From CALJFL01 sp963669435 (GTDB lineage: Bacteria > Pseudomonadota > Gammaproteobacteria > Pseudomonadales > Halieaceae): 64,000 nt of DNA. Position numbers and translations under genes: made by a program. The stretch spans positions 3,224,001 to 3,288,000 of the forward strand of contig OY770025.1 in assembly GCA_963669435.1 (NCBI GenBank), read 5' to 3'. The notes below the pieces were generated by a model, which saw only the letters and a list, made by a program, of their open reading frames with translations, did not search any database and was not told the DNA's origin. Below are positions 42,426 through 51,656 of the stretch, piece by piece (positions within the stretch are counted from its first letter, which is position 1; each line of letters opens with the position of its first letter).

Positions 42426-44590
42426 CAGGCGAAATGGTGTTGTTTAAGCTGAGCCCAGTCCAGGGCATTGTAGGCTTCCTGACAGGCCACCAGGCTGGTG
42501 TAAATGGCGACGCGCATACTCAGGAATACATAGAAATCTGCCAGTTCTTTCTGGCTGTATTGTTCCATATCCTTTGCCCGCAGGAAAAGGTCGAGTCTCT
42601 GGTCAACCGCTTCAACCTGGCTGCGCGCCAGGGCAAAGGCCTGCTCGATACGCTCGCCGCTGCCACTGGCCAGTGCCTCGCAAAGGCCCCACTGCAGGCT
42701 TTTGTCACCACCCCGGTGGGCTTGCTTTATCAGCGAGTTGTTCCCTGCCCGGCGGTTACGGGCCGCGGCTACTCTCAGGTTGCCCTGCAGTACCTCGCAA
42801 CTGTCCGTGAAAGCGCTGATAGCCTCTTGTTGATTGCGGTCGTAGGTGCCGGGGTCGATAGCCGCCCCCCAGGCTTGCAGTTTGCCGGTCAGGGCGTCAC
42901 CGAGGTGTAAGCGCGTGGTAACCAGCTGGCGTCCGAGATAGGTCTGTTCGTCGACCCGTTGGACCAGCTGTTGGCAGTTGCGAAAGAATCTACGCGGTAG
43001 GCCGGCGTACAGCTGTGCGCGATTACTGGTAAAGGGAAAGTTAACTGAAATAATCAGCAGGGCACAGACTATGTAGAACATTAATACGATCGACATGATC
43101 ACGGCGAAGTTGTAGTGCATGGTGTTTTGAATGCCCAGGGTAAACAGGCCCAGCAGGAAGAAAATTGAGATCGGACCTTTGAAGACGAAGAACCCGACAA
43201 AGGCGTAGCTGAACAGGAATAGCCCCAGTTCAATCCAGTGCGTCAGGTTAGGCAGCAAAAATACATAGGCGGGAATGGCGAACAGGAAGCCGATGCTTAA
43301 TAGAATAAACAGCAGCTTAGGCGTTACCGGTGTATAGGACACCAGCGGAATCAGAATCGTGCACAGGGTCACGAACATAAAGCCGCCCGGTGGGTTGTAG
43401 AGTATCCAGATGGTCGCAGCGACCCAGAATGTCACGAAGGCTCGCACGCTGGTTTTCACCGCTTCGCGGTCCCACCACAGGAACGTGGGCCTGCTGTTGG
43501 GTAAGTCTCGGGGGCTGAAGCCGCCCTTGTCAAAGGCGATGCTATTCACGGCAGTGATCAGCTGTTGCAGCGACTCCTGCAGGTTCTCCAGCAGCTGGCC
43601 GCGGGAGGCTATCAACGCTCGATTGCGGTGACTCTGCCCACTGATAGCCTCGTAGTTGTACGCCAGCTCGGGAGCGGTGAGGGTTTTCGCTGGTTTTCTC
43701 CCCTGGATTGCGGACGCTGCCTGCTGGAAACCTTGTTGCAGATCATCCAGAACGGTGTCGTAGTTGCCTATGAAACGGCGATATTCAGGTGTATCGGTGA
43801 TTCTGGATTGGCCCGGCGGTAACAAGTCAGCTGTGAGCCTTTGCAGGTAGTGTGCAATGGCCTCCCACTCAGCCAGATATGCCTTGACGCCTTCCGCGTC
43901 GTGCCGCACCGAGCCCAGGTGGGCTTGAAACGCCTCTTGTGCGGCGAGCAGCTCAGCTGCATCCAGTGTATTGTCCGGGTTGCGTTTTGCTGGCCCCGCG
44001 TCCAGTTGTCTGAAGGTCTGACCCAGCGTCTTGATTGCCGAGGCTGCCAGCTCGCGTGTGTTGTCGGCCATGCGTACCGGCCACAGCAAACTGGCAATTA
44101 GCGTATAAACCAAAACACCAAAGGCCGTCATGAATGCACGGTCCACGCCGTAGATAAACGCGCCCTCGGCGTCGCCGCCATTGAACACCATGAGGGTGAC
44201 GACCGACGTCAACATAAATACTGTCGGATCACCCTGGTAGGCGCCGTAGAGATAGATAATGAATGCCACCACCATTGATACGATCAGCAGGTAGAGCATG
44301 CGGTCCTGGGGAAACAGGGCGATCAGTGAAAGTCCAATGATTGCACCGGCCAGGGTGCCCACCAGCCTGAACACGCCCTTTTGTAGCGATTCTGATACAG
44401 AACCCGTGGCCGCGATCAACATGACCGTTGTTGCGGCGGTCTGCGGTTGGGGCCAGCCCAGGGCCATGGGAAGCAGGTAGGCGAGTGTCAGGCTCAACGC
44501 CGTTTTGATGGCGTAGCGGGTGTGGTCCCTTTTGTCCGTGTTGGGTTGTGACTGCGCCTGTTGTTGCGCCGCCGCATTGCTTTCAGGCAT
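42425..44590 (-). CDS. FUSC-family aromatic-acid efflux pump (AaeB-like)
   Basis: This is a large inner-membrane protein of 721 residues of the fusaric acid resistance/AaeB family. Two blocks of about five or six helices (roughly 30-175 and 385-520) are each followed by a soluble helical region (about 180-370 and 530-715). It is the first gene of the operon, with a 185-base region separating it from the divergent class II aldolase gene. AaeB relatives export hydroxybenzoates and fusaric acid; the exact substrate is unknown. Confidence 0.88.
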   Translation of the reverse strand: MPESNAAAQQQAQSQPNTDKRDHTRYAIKTALSLTLAYLLPMALGWPQPQTAATTVMLIAATGSVSESLQKGVFRLVGTLAGAIIGLSLIALFPQDRMLYLLIVSMVVAFIIYLYGAYQGDPTVFMLTSVVTLMVFNGGDAEGAFIYGVDRAFMTAFGVLVYTLIASLLWPVRMADNTRELAASAIKTLGQTFRQLDAGPAKRNPDNTLDAAELLAAQEAFQAHLGSVRHDAEGVKAYLAEWEAIAHYLQRLTADLLPPGQSRITDTPEYRRFIGNYDTVLDDLQQGFQQAASAIQGRKPAKTLTAPELAYNYEAISGQSHRNRALIASRGQLLENLQESLQQLITAVNSIAFDKGGFSPRDLPNSRPTFLWWDREAVKTSVRAFVTFWVAATIWILYNPPGGFMFVTLCTILIPLVSYTPVTPKLLFILLSIGFLFAIPAYVFLLPNLTHWIELGLFLFSYAFVGFFVFKGPISIFFLLGLFTLGIQNTMHYNFAVIMSIVLMFYIVCALLIISVNFPFTSNRAQLYAGLPRRFFRNCQQLVQRVDEQTYLGRQLVTTRLHLGDALTGKLQAWGAAIDPGTYDRNQQEAISAFTDSCEVLQGNLRVAAARNRRAGNNSLIKQAHRGGDKSLQWGLCEALASGSGERIEQAFALARSQVEAVDQRLDLFLRAKDMEQYSQKELADFYVFLSMRVAIYTSLVACQEAYNALDWAQLKQHHFA

Positions 44591-44775
44591 GTCCGCTTAT
44601 TTTATAGCCAGTTATGGCGTCCGACCTGTCTTGGAGTAGCGAGTCTAACTGATGCGGTGCTGGCACGCGAACTGTGCTAGTGTCCTGTTCTGGCCTTTTT
44701 AGCCAGGTATAGTTCTACGCGATACCCTTTCAATAGGTTGTCGGCGCGAAGCTTAAAGCGGGGGAGTGGAGTAGG

Positions 44776-45450
44776 GTGTCATCAAGTCCTCATGTAAGTA
44801 GCCACGCAGGTACCGAGGAAGTACGCATAACGCTGCTGGAAACCTATCGGGCATTGCTCGCAGCGGGCCTGGGTATAGGTACCTCGGGTAACGTGTCCTG
44901 CCGGGTGGACGGGGGTATGTTGATCACGCCGACCGGGATTGCCCCTGCTGCCATGTCTGCAGAGCAATTGGTAGCCCTGGACCTCGATGGTAACCCGTTG
45001 TCTGAGGATCAGTTACTTCCTTCCAGCGAGTGGCACATGCACGCGGCGATCTATGCGGCGCGTGCCGATGCGCAGGCGATAGTGCATTGCCACTCTCGCT
45101 TCGCCACCACGCTGGCTTGCGCCCAGCGCTCCATTCCTGCTATCCATTACATGATTGCAGTTGCCGGTGCACGGGAAATACCACTGGCGCCCTATGCGAC
45201 CTTTGGTACTGATGCGCTCGCGCAATCCTGCGTGAGCACCCTCGGTAGCGCCAACGCCTGCTTGTTGGCCAACCATGGGCAGATCGCACTGGGTGCCGAT
45301 TGCGCGCAGGCGTTAAAAATTGCCCAGGAGGTGGAAGAGTTGGCCGCGGTCTACTTCAATACCCTGTTGATCGGTAATGCAAAAGTGTTGAGCGATGTGA
45401 ACATGGCCGAAGTCGAATCGGCCTTTACCAGTTATGGTCAACAGCGCTGA
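44776..45450 (+). CDS. Class II aldolase (L-fuculose-phosphate aldolase family)
   Basis: This zinc enzyme of 224 residues belongs to the class II aldolase/epimerase family. The expected site is complete: Glu in SSEWHMHAAIY, His pair in VHCHSRFAT and His in ANHGQIALG; GTSGNVSCR is the phosphate-binding loop. Relatives include fuculose-1-phosphate aldolase, ribulose-5-phosphate epimerase and methylthioribulose dehydratase. The GTG start is immediately preceded by a G-rich AG run (GGAGTAG). It is divergent from the efflux operon and followed after 45 bases by mscS. It is shorter and distinct from the adducin-like protein at 18765. Confidence 0.85.
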   Translation: MSSSPHVSSHAGTEEVRITLLETYRALLAAGLGIGTSGNVSCRVDGGMLITPTGIAPAAMSAEQLVALDLDGNPLSEDQLLPSSEWHMHAAIYAARADAQAIVHCHSRFATTLACAQRSIPAIHYMIAVAGAREIPLAPYATFGTDALAQSCVSTLGSANACLLANHGQIALGADCAQALKIAQEVEELAAVYFNTLLIGNAKVLSDVNMAEVESAFTSYGQQR

Positions 45451-45495
45451 GCGGTTGCAAGTCCGCTAGCCCAGAGGCGAAAAGAGGAACGATAC

Positions 45496-47172
45496 GTGAG
45501 CCGACATTTTCTTAAACTGCTTTGTCTCGCCGGCATGCTGCTGTGGCTGCCACAGGGTGCCCTTGCCGAAAAGGTATATACCGAACAGGAAGTTCGGGAC
45601 ATGCTCACCACGATGGACAAACGATCCAAAGAGTTGCGCGCGTTGTCCGCACAAATTGAAGAAGCGCCGGAGTTTGATAAGACCACACTGTTATACCGAC
45701 GCGATGAGCGTAGCTTCGAGTTGTTATCGATGCTCGATTCGCTGACGCGGGCAACCGCGACCCTACCTGAAGACAGTGAGTTGAGGATAGAACTGGTCGA
45801 GCGCCTGCGTGTCGATCTCGCCGGGGTGCCGGACGCGCTGTTTACCCGCATGGACGAGCTGAATGTGCGCATTCAGGAACAGCGCGAAGTTGCGGCCAGC
45901 AAGAGCGGCGGCGAAAAGATTGCTGCGGAATCATTTGCACACTCTCTGGAAAGTATGCGCCTCAAGTATTTTGAGACCGCTGTTGACGTCATTGTAAGCC
46001 GCGAAGCCATTGGATTTAGCGCCGATACACTACGCGAGCGGCTCCTGGGTGTGATGATGGCCTATGGGGAGGGCTTGATTGGCATTATCGAATTTACCGG
46101 TGCTGCCAGCGATGAGATTGCCAAGCGCTTGAGTCTTGATCCGGCCAATGCCGACCTTGATGCGGGCATGGTTACCATGCGTCTGGAGCACGACCTGCAA
46201 ACCGCCAGACTGGAATTGCTGGTCGACTTGCTGGAAAGGCTGGGGGAGGACACTACCCACTACCGCAGCATCCTGCTCCAGCACAGCACCGTGGTTTCCG
46301 TCGGTCTGTTTGATATCGAAGTGCTTGCCGACCTGTTGCGGCAAGGCTGGAAAAGCACGCGTGAGGGCGTGGTTAAAAACCTGCCCGACTTGTTGCTGAA
46401 GTTGCTGGTATTTGTCGCCGTGCTGCTGGTGTTCAGGGCGTTGTCTCGCCTGGTGCGGCGAGGCATGAGCGCCGCCCTGGAGCGTTCAAACCTCGATCTG
46501 TCGACCCTGTTGAAGGAAATTCTGGTCTCCGCTTCTGCGGGCACGGTGATGTTTATCGGTTTCCTGATGGCTTTATCACAGGTGGGGATATCGCTGGCAC
46601 CGATGCTGGCCGGTTTGGGTGTCGCCGGCTTTATTGTTGGCTTTGCGCTGCAGGATACGCTGGGTAATTTTGCGGCGGGTGCGATGATCCTGATTTATCG
46701 GCCCTATGATGTGGATGATTATGTCGAGGTGGCAGGGGCCCAGGGGTTAGTCAAGAAAATGACCCTGGTATCCACCACCATCAATACGTATGACAACCAG
46801 ACCCTGGTGGTGCCTAACAGCAAGATCTGGGGTGATGTGATCAAGAATGTGACCGCCCAGAAGGTCCGTCGCGTCGACCTGGAGTTCGGTGTGGGCTACG
46901 GCGATGAGGTAGAGCATGTTGAGCGTGTGCTTAAAGCCGTTATCGACGGCCATGACAAGGTGCTGTCTTCACCGGCGCCGGCAATCAAATTGCATACGCT
47001 CGGCGACTCTTCAGTCAATTTTATCGTCAGGCCCTGGGTTCGGACTGAAGACTACTGGAGTGTGTACTGGGACCTGATGCGCGAGGTAAAACTCAGCCTG
47101 GATCGCGAGGGCATTACCATTCCTTATCCACAGCGTGATGTGCATCATTACCGCGAAGACGGGGTCACCTAG
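45496..47172 (+). CDS. MscS-family mechanosensitive channel
   Basis: This protein of 558 residues has a signal peptide (about 1-24), a long periplasmic alpha-helical domain (about 25-290) and an MscS core. Pore-lining helix 3 reads GLGVAGFIVGFALQDTLGN with the Gly/Ala packing pattern; the beta domain follows with VPNSKIWGDVIKN. The extended periplasmic domain places it among larger MscS relatives. It protects against osmotic downshock by opening under membrane tension. GTG is used as start with AGAGGA upstream. It converges with the DUF481 gene, 15 bases away. Confidence 0.88.
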   Translation: MSRHFLKLLCLAGMLLWLPQGALAEKVYTEQEVRDMLTTMDKRSKELRALSAQIEEAPEFDKTTLLYRRDERSFELLSMLDSLTRATATLPEDSELRIELVERLRVDLAGVPDALFTRMDELNVRIQEQREVAASKSGGEKIAAESFAHSLESMRLKYFETAVDVIVSREAIGFSADTLRERLLGVMMAYGEGLIGIIEFTGAASDEIAKRLSLDPANADLDAGMVTMRLEHDLQTARLELLVDLLERLGEDTTHYRSILLQHSTVVSVGLFDIEVLADLLRQGWKSTREGVVKNLPDLLLKLLVFVAVLLVFRALSRLVRRGMSAALERSNLDLSTLLKEILVSASAGTVMFIGFLMALSQVGISLAPMLAGLGVAGFIVGFALQDTLGNFAAGAMILIYRPYDVDDYVEVAGAQGLVKKMTLVSTTINTYDNQTLVVPNSKIWGDVIKNVTAQKVRRVDLEFGVGYGDEVEHVERVLKAVIDGHDKVLSSPAPAIKLHTLGDSSVNFIVRPWVRTEDYWSVYWDLMREVKLSLDREGITIPYPQRDVHHYREDGVT

Positions 47173-47187
47173 TCGGGTTGTTACTGC

Positions 47188-48213
47188 CTAATAATTCCAA
47201 CCCAGGCCGGTGGTGATGCCGTAGTCAAACTCATTTTCAGATTCAGCGTCGCTGTCGTACACACCATAGGCGGTAATATCCCAGAACAGGTCTTCGACCA
47301 GTTCCCAGCGTATTCGTATGTCGGTGTCACCCCTCACACGACCGCTCTCGGTAAGGCTAGGGAACAAGTTGGCGGTGATCTGCACGTCGAGTTCAGGGGT
47401 ATTAAAGTCCCAGGTGGCGAACTCGGTGTTTATGAATAGCTCGGCACTTTCGAGTTCTTCCCCGTCGCTAGTCTCCTCGGTTAGCACCTGGGCTCCCCCC
47501 GCTATTGACCAGCGCATGCGGGAGTTATCAACCGTGTAGCGCCCCCAGCCGAGGCCGGCGGAGATGCGGTTTTCCAATCCAAGCTCGTCGTTGCTTTCGT
47601 AGTTGCCAAAGAATACCCGGAATAGTTTTTCCCGATTAGTCCAGGTCATGCGTGATATATCCAGCTTTGTACTGCTGGTGTCATCGTCGCTGGTATCGGT
47701 CAGGGTTACCCGACCGTTAAAGCTACTGCGCGAGAGTTCATCTTCGTAGCTTACCGTGGTATTGAATGTCGTTTGAGCCACCGAGCTGGCTTTGGTGTAG
47801 TTGTACCCAGCAGATAGGTAGACGTCGATCTGTTCTGCAAACTTGTCTTCAATAGGCCGAAGTTCCACCACTTCCAGCCATTCAAAGGCATGCTCCCCAT
47901 CCAGATCCTGAATGCCCAGTTGCCCGGCGCGATCTGTCTCTACCACCGAGCCGTAGTAACGATCGCTATTGCTGAGTCGGACTTCGTAGAAGAATTCGCT
48001 TTCAATGCGTGCGATTTCCTGCCACTCGATCCTGATTTTGCCCATGGAGTCCGTATCTAACAGGAGGATGCCTCCAAACAGGGATTCGATTTCGCCGGTA
48101 ACCCGGTCGCCGTTATACAGGGTGATAATGTCGGTTTTCCTGTGCTCAGCGTGGGCAATGCACGCGATAAAGAAAATCAACAGTCCTATCAGCGGGGCTG
48201 CTCGGCTTATCAT
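47188..48213 (-). CDS. DUF481 outer-membrane beta-barrel protein
   Basis: This protein of 341 residues has a signal peptide (about 1-22, ending AHAEH), a small N-terminal beta-domain (VTGEIESLFGGILLLDTDS, given as seen) and a DUF481 barrel of alternating strands (about 120-341) ending in an aromatic residue (GLGWNY), the recognition signal for outer-membrane insertion. The family, related to YdiY of E. coli, has no settled function; salt or acid induction has been reported for some members. It stands alone, with a 190-base region upstream shared with the DUF4212 gene. Confidence 0.82.
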   Translation of the reverse strand: MISRAAPLIGLLIFFIACIAHAEHRKTDIITLYNGDRVTGEIESLFGGILLLDTDSMGKIRIEWQEIARIESEFFYEVRLSNSDRYYGSVVETDRAGQLGIQDLDGEHAFEWLEVVELRPIEDKFAEQIDVYLSAGYNYTKASSVAQTTFNTTVSYEDELSRSSFNGRVTLTDTSDDDTSSTKLDISRMTWTNREKLFRVFFGNYESNDELGLENRISAGLGWGRYTVDNSRMRWSIAGGAQVLTEETSDGEELESAELFINTEFATWDFNTPELDVQITANLFPSLTESGRVRGDTDIRIRWELVEDLFWDITAYGVYDSDAESENEFDYGITTGLGWNY

Positions 48214-48403
48214 CTTGTTGTCCTCCTGCTGCGGATAGGGTTGGACCGTGGGATCGTTTTATATGCGCTAGCCTTCGCTCACCATAATACATAAATGAAG
48301 CTCGCAACAGGCGAATTCGTAGTAGCAGAAAAGCGATGAAACCTCGGTGGTGCGGGTGCTATAGTCAACACCATAAGCATAAGAGAGCGCGGGAGTTTTC
48401 AAG

Positions 48404-48709
48404 GTGTCTCAAATATCCGAAGAACAGGCGGGGGTGTACTGGCGGCGCAATCTGGCGCTTGTGTTGAAGCTGCTTGTTGTCTGGTTCATCGTCAGTTTTT
48501 GTTGCGGAATCCTGTGGGTGGATTTTCTCAACCAGTTTCAGCTCGGGGGCTATAAGCTTGGCTTCTGGTTTGCGCAGCAGGGCTCAATTTATGTGTTTGT
48601 GGTTTTGACGTTCTATTACGCCCATCGCATGTCGGCGCTCGACAAAGAATTTGGTGTCGATGAAGACAAGCCCCATGACCAAAACAGGGACGCGCAGCGG
48701 GACAACTAG
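48404..48709 (+). CDS. DUF4212 small membrane subunit
   Basis: This encodes 101 residues with two transmembrane helices (about 20-42 and 60-80) and the DUF4212 pattern QAGVYWRRNLALVLKLL at the start and FGVDED near the end. These proteins are nearly always next to a VC_2705-type sodium:solute symporter and are thought to be its accessory subunit. GTG is the start codon. The symporter gene begins two bases after its stop. A TATAGT at about 48361 in the upstream gap is a possible -10 box. Confidence 0.88.
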   Translation: MSQISEEQAGVYWRRNLALVLKLLVVWFIVSFCCGILWVDFLNQFQLGGYKLGFWFAQQGSIYVFVVLTFYYAHRMSALDKEFGVDEDKPHDQNRDAQRDN

Positions 48710-48711
48710 CA

Positions 48712-50442
48712 ATGGAACTGCAGACTTTAACTTACCTGGTGGTCGGCGCCACCTTCAGCCTCTATATCGGCATTGCCCTGTGGTCACGAGCGGGAAGCAC
48801 CAAGGAATTTTATGTAGCCGGTGGCGGGGTGCACCCGGTGGCCAACGGTATGGCCACGGCCGCGGACTGGATGTCGGCGGCCTCATTTATTTCCATGGCA
48901 GGTTTAATTGCTTTCATGGGTTACGGCGGATCGGTTTTCCTGATGGGATGGACCGGTGGCTACGTGATACTGGCCATGTTACTCGCACCTTACCTGCGTA
49001 AGTACGGTAAATTCACGGTACCTGAGTTTATCGGTGATCGCTTTTATTCGAAGGCTGCCCGGGGGGTCGCGGTCCTGTGCCTGATCATTTGCTCGGTCAC
49101 CTATGTCATCGGCCAGATGAAGGGTATAGGCGTTGCGTTTTCGCGCTTCCTCGAGGTTGATTACGGCACCGGTTTGCTGGTGGGCATGTGTATTGTGTTC
49201 TTTTACGCGGTGCTCGGCGGCATGAAGGGTATCACCTACACGCAGATCGCCCAGTACGTGGTGTTGATACTGGCCTATACCATTCCAGCGATTTTTATCA
49301 GCCTGCAGCTCACCGGTAATCCTCTGCCGCAACTGGGTCTGGGCAGTACCATGGCGGGCTCGGATACCTACCTGTTAGACAAGCTCGACCAGGTGGTAAC
49401 GGATCTTGGTTTCAAGGAGTACACCACCCAGGTTCGCCTGAGTTCCCTCAATATGTTCGCCTATACGCTGTCATTGATGATCGGTACGGCGGGTTTGCCC
49501 CATGTGATTATTCGCTTCTTTACGGTTCCGAAGGTGAGCGATGCCCGTATTTCCGCCGGTTGGGCCCTGGTGTTTATTGCCGTGCTCTATACCACCGCGC
49601 CCGCAGTAGCGGCCATGGCGCGGCTGAACCTGATGCAGACCATTGAACCGCAAAGCGGTGAATACCTGGCCTACGACGAGCGCCCGGACTGGTTCAAAAA
49701 CTGGGAGAAGACCGGGCTGCTGGAGTTTGAGGATAAGAACGGCGATGGGCGGATGCAGTACAGCGCAGACCCGGTGAGCAATGAGATGGTCAAGGTCGAC
49801 AACGACATTATGGTGTTGGCCAACCCGGAGATCGCCCGCTTGCCGAACTGGGTGATTGCACTGGTGGCAGCTGGCGGATTGGCGGCGGCGTTGTCGACGG
49901 CCGCGGGTCTGCTATTAGCCATCGCCTCTGCGATAAGTCACGACCTGCTCAAGGGCATGTTTGCGCCCAATATCAATGAGAAGCAAGAGCTGTTGGCCAG
50001 TCGTCTGGCTATGGCGGCCGCAATAATCGGGGCGGGGTATCTGGGCTTTAATCCACCTGACTTTGCCGCGGGCACTGTGGCCCTGGCGTTTGGCCTGGCA
50101 GCATCTTCATTGTTTCCGGCGTTGATGATGGGGATATTCTCCAAGGGCGTAAATCGCGAGGGCGCTATTGCCGGCATGATCGCCGGTATCGGCATCACCT
50201 TGTTCTATGTGTTCCAGCACAAGGGCATTATGTTTGTCGCTTCCACCGCCTTCCTGGGCGATATGCCCCCTAACTGGTTTTTCGGTATCGAACCTAACGC
50301 CTTTGGTGCTGTGGGTGCGTTGGTTAATTTCGCCGTCGCCTTAGCCGTGTCTCGCTTTACTGCTGCACCACCTGAGAAAGTACGGGACCTGGTCGATTAC
50401 ATCCGTACCCCGGGCGGCAGTGTACCCATGCACGATCACTAG
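48712..50442 (+). CDS. VC_2705-type sodium:solute (acetate-like) symporter
   Basis: This is a sodium:solute symporter of 576 residues with about 13 helices. Family sequence includes ADWMSAASFISMAGLIAFMG and AALSTAAGLLLAIASAISHD, like acetate permease ActP. The subgroup insertion between helices at about 310-375 is hydrophilic and contains DKNGDGRMQYSA (341-352), an EF-hand-like calcium loop missing the final Glu. Pairing with DUF4212 identifies the VC_2705 subgroup, for which acetate or other short carboxylates are likely substrates. This fits the acetyl-CoA and PHA metabolism elsewhere in the window. Confidence 0.9.
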   Translation: MELQTLTYLVVGATFSLYIGIALWSRAGSTKEFYVAGGGVHPVANGMATAADWMSAASFISMAGLIAFMGYGGSVFLMGWTGGYVILAMLLAPYLRKYGKFTVPEFIGDRFYSKAARGVAVLCLIICSVTYVIGQMKGIGVAFSRFLEVDYGTGLLVGMCIVFFYAVLGGMKGITYTQIAQYVVLILAYTIPAIFISLQLTGNPLPQLGLGSTMAGSDTYLLDKLDQVVTDLGFKEYTTQVRLSSLNMFAYTLSLMIGTAGLPHVIIRFFTVPKVSDARISAGWALVFIAVLYTTAPAVAAMARLNLMQTIEPQSGEYLAYDERPDWFKNWEKTGLLEFEDKNGDGRMQYSADPVSNEMVKVDNDIMVLANPEIARLPNWVIALVAAGGLAAALSTAAGLLLAIASAISHDLLKGMFAPNINEKQELLASRLAMAAAIIGAGYLGFNPPDFAAGTVALAFGLAASSLFPALMMGIFSKGVNREGAIAGMIAGIGITLFYVFQHKGIMFVASTAFLGDMPPNWFFGIEPNAFGAVGALVNFAVALAVSRFTAAPPEKVRDLVDYIRTPGGSVPMHDH

Positions 50443-50488
50443 GGCACAGCGCTTTGCATGAGCCGGGTAAACCAGACTCGCCAGCGGT

Positions 50489-50974
50489 ATGAGAACCAAC
50501 ACCCACATCATCGTAGCCCTGCTGGTTACGCCGGTGCTGGCAGTCCTGGCCTGGTTTGCAATGGACCGGTTGGTGGGCGAGCAGGCGCGGCCCGCGCAAC
50601 CCGGACAGAGTTATCCTCTTGTCGAGCAAAGTAATTGCCGATATCCCAGTGGCCGATGTGAGCTGCGCAATGAGGACTTCAGTGTTTCCCTATCGATTGT
50701 CGATCAGCCGGGCGTTTGGGAGCTTCAGCTCACGGCTTCGCATGCGCTGGACGGGGTGTTGCTGTCAGTGACGATGCCGGCAGTAAAATTGACTCCTGTG
50801 GCCATGCAAGCGACGGACGAGTCTGGCATGCATTGGCGGATCGCCATGGCTCGACCGCCCCGGGAGGGTGATCGCATCAGGTTGGCCTTAAGGGCAGGGG
50901 GCAGTGCCTATTTTGGTGAAACCGCTGTCGACTGGACGCGGTCACAGCGGGTGCCTGAGGTATCACCGTATTGA
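50489..50974 (+). CDS. Hypothetical membrane-anchored protein
   Basis: I do not recognise this protein of 161 residues. It has one N-terminal transmembrane segment (about 7-24) and a periplasmic part with a Cys pair in NCRYPSGRCELRNEDF that could form a disulfide, followed by a beta-rich stretch. The pattern CRYPSGRCELRN followed by VSLSI resembles small periplasmic proteins that sit beside transport genes, but no family can be named. It begins 46 bases after the symporter and may be co-transcribed with it. Confidence 0.6.
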   Translation: MRTNTHIIVALLVTPVLAVLAWFAMDRLVGEQARPAQPGQSYPLVEQSNCRYPSGRCELRNEDFSVSLSIVDQPGVWELQLTASHALDGVLLSVTMPAVKLTPVAMQATDESGMHWRIAMARPPREGDRIRLALRAGGSAYFGETAVDWTRSQRVPEVSPY

Positions 50975-51001
50975 TCAGAGGTGCCCTGGGTTTGAATCTG
51001 C

Positions 51002-51580
51002 CTAAGGGCCGCCCCAGATAGCATCCAGCCTTTGCTGGCGGCCGCAGTTCCACTTGTAGTACTTGTAGCGCACCGGGTTCTTCAGGTAATAGTCCTGGTG
51101 GCCTTCCTCCACTGGCCAGAATTTCGCAGCGGGCAAAATTTCCGTGACCACCTGTTGGCTGGGGAAGCGTTCGGCGACCGCATCGCGTGAAGCCTCGGCC
51201 AGGCGGCGCTCATCTTCGTCGGCGACGAAAATAGCGGCCTTGTAACTGTGGCCCTTATCGCAAAACTGGCCGCGGGAATCGAAGGGATCGATATTGACCC
51301 AGTAGTGATCCAGTAGTTCCTGGTAGGTGACGACCGCCGGGTCGTAGCTTATCTGGATGACTTCATAGTGCCCGTCGTGCCGCCCGCTGTAGGTGGGATT
51401 GTCGATGGTGCCGCCGCTGAACCCGGAAACCACGTCCTCGACACCGGCCTTTTCCTGGAACGCCTGCTCCATACACCAGAAGCAGCCACCGGCAAACACG
51501 GTGGTGGCAGTATCAGCACGCACCACGCCGGTGGGCAGAAGTAAGACGAAAAATACTGTTGTTAGCAAACGCATGGCCAT
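51002..51580 (-). CDS. msrA: Exported peptide-methionine (S)-S-oxide reductase
   Basis: MsrA reduces methionine-S-sulfoxide in damaged proteins. The 192-residue product has the catalytic GGCFWCMEQAF motif with nucleophile Cys33. Conserved blocks YSGRHDGHYEVIQISYDP and DRRGQFCDKG-like DSRGQFCDKGHSYKAAIF are present. The N-terminal 22 residues form a signal peptide, so this copy acts in the periplasm. The start is placed at MAMRLLTT with CAGGT upstream; a longer reading to 51715 is antisense to the intergenic region and unlikely. It follows the nitronate monooxygenase on the same strand. Confidence 0.9.
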   Translation of the reverse strand: MAMRLLTTVFFVLLLPTGVVRADTATTVFAGGCFWCMEQAFQEKAGVEDVVSGFSGGTIDNPTYSGRHDGHYEVIQISYDPAVVTYQELLDHYWVNIDPFDSRGQFCDKGHSYKAAIFVADEDERRLAEASRDAVAERFPSQQVVTEILPAAKFWPVEEGHQDYYLKNPVRYKYYKWNCGRQQRLDAIWGGP

Positions 51581-51656
51581 ACCTGTGTGTGATCTTGCCA
51601 CAGTAGACAGGTAGGGTCGCATTAAGTTCGCGAAGACATTCAGAGGCGCTTTACCC

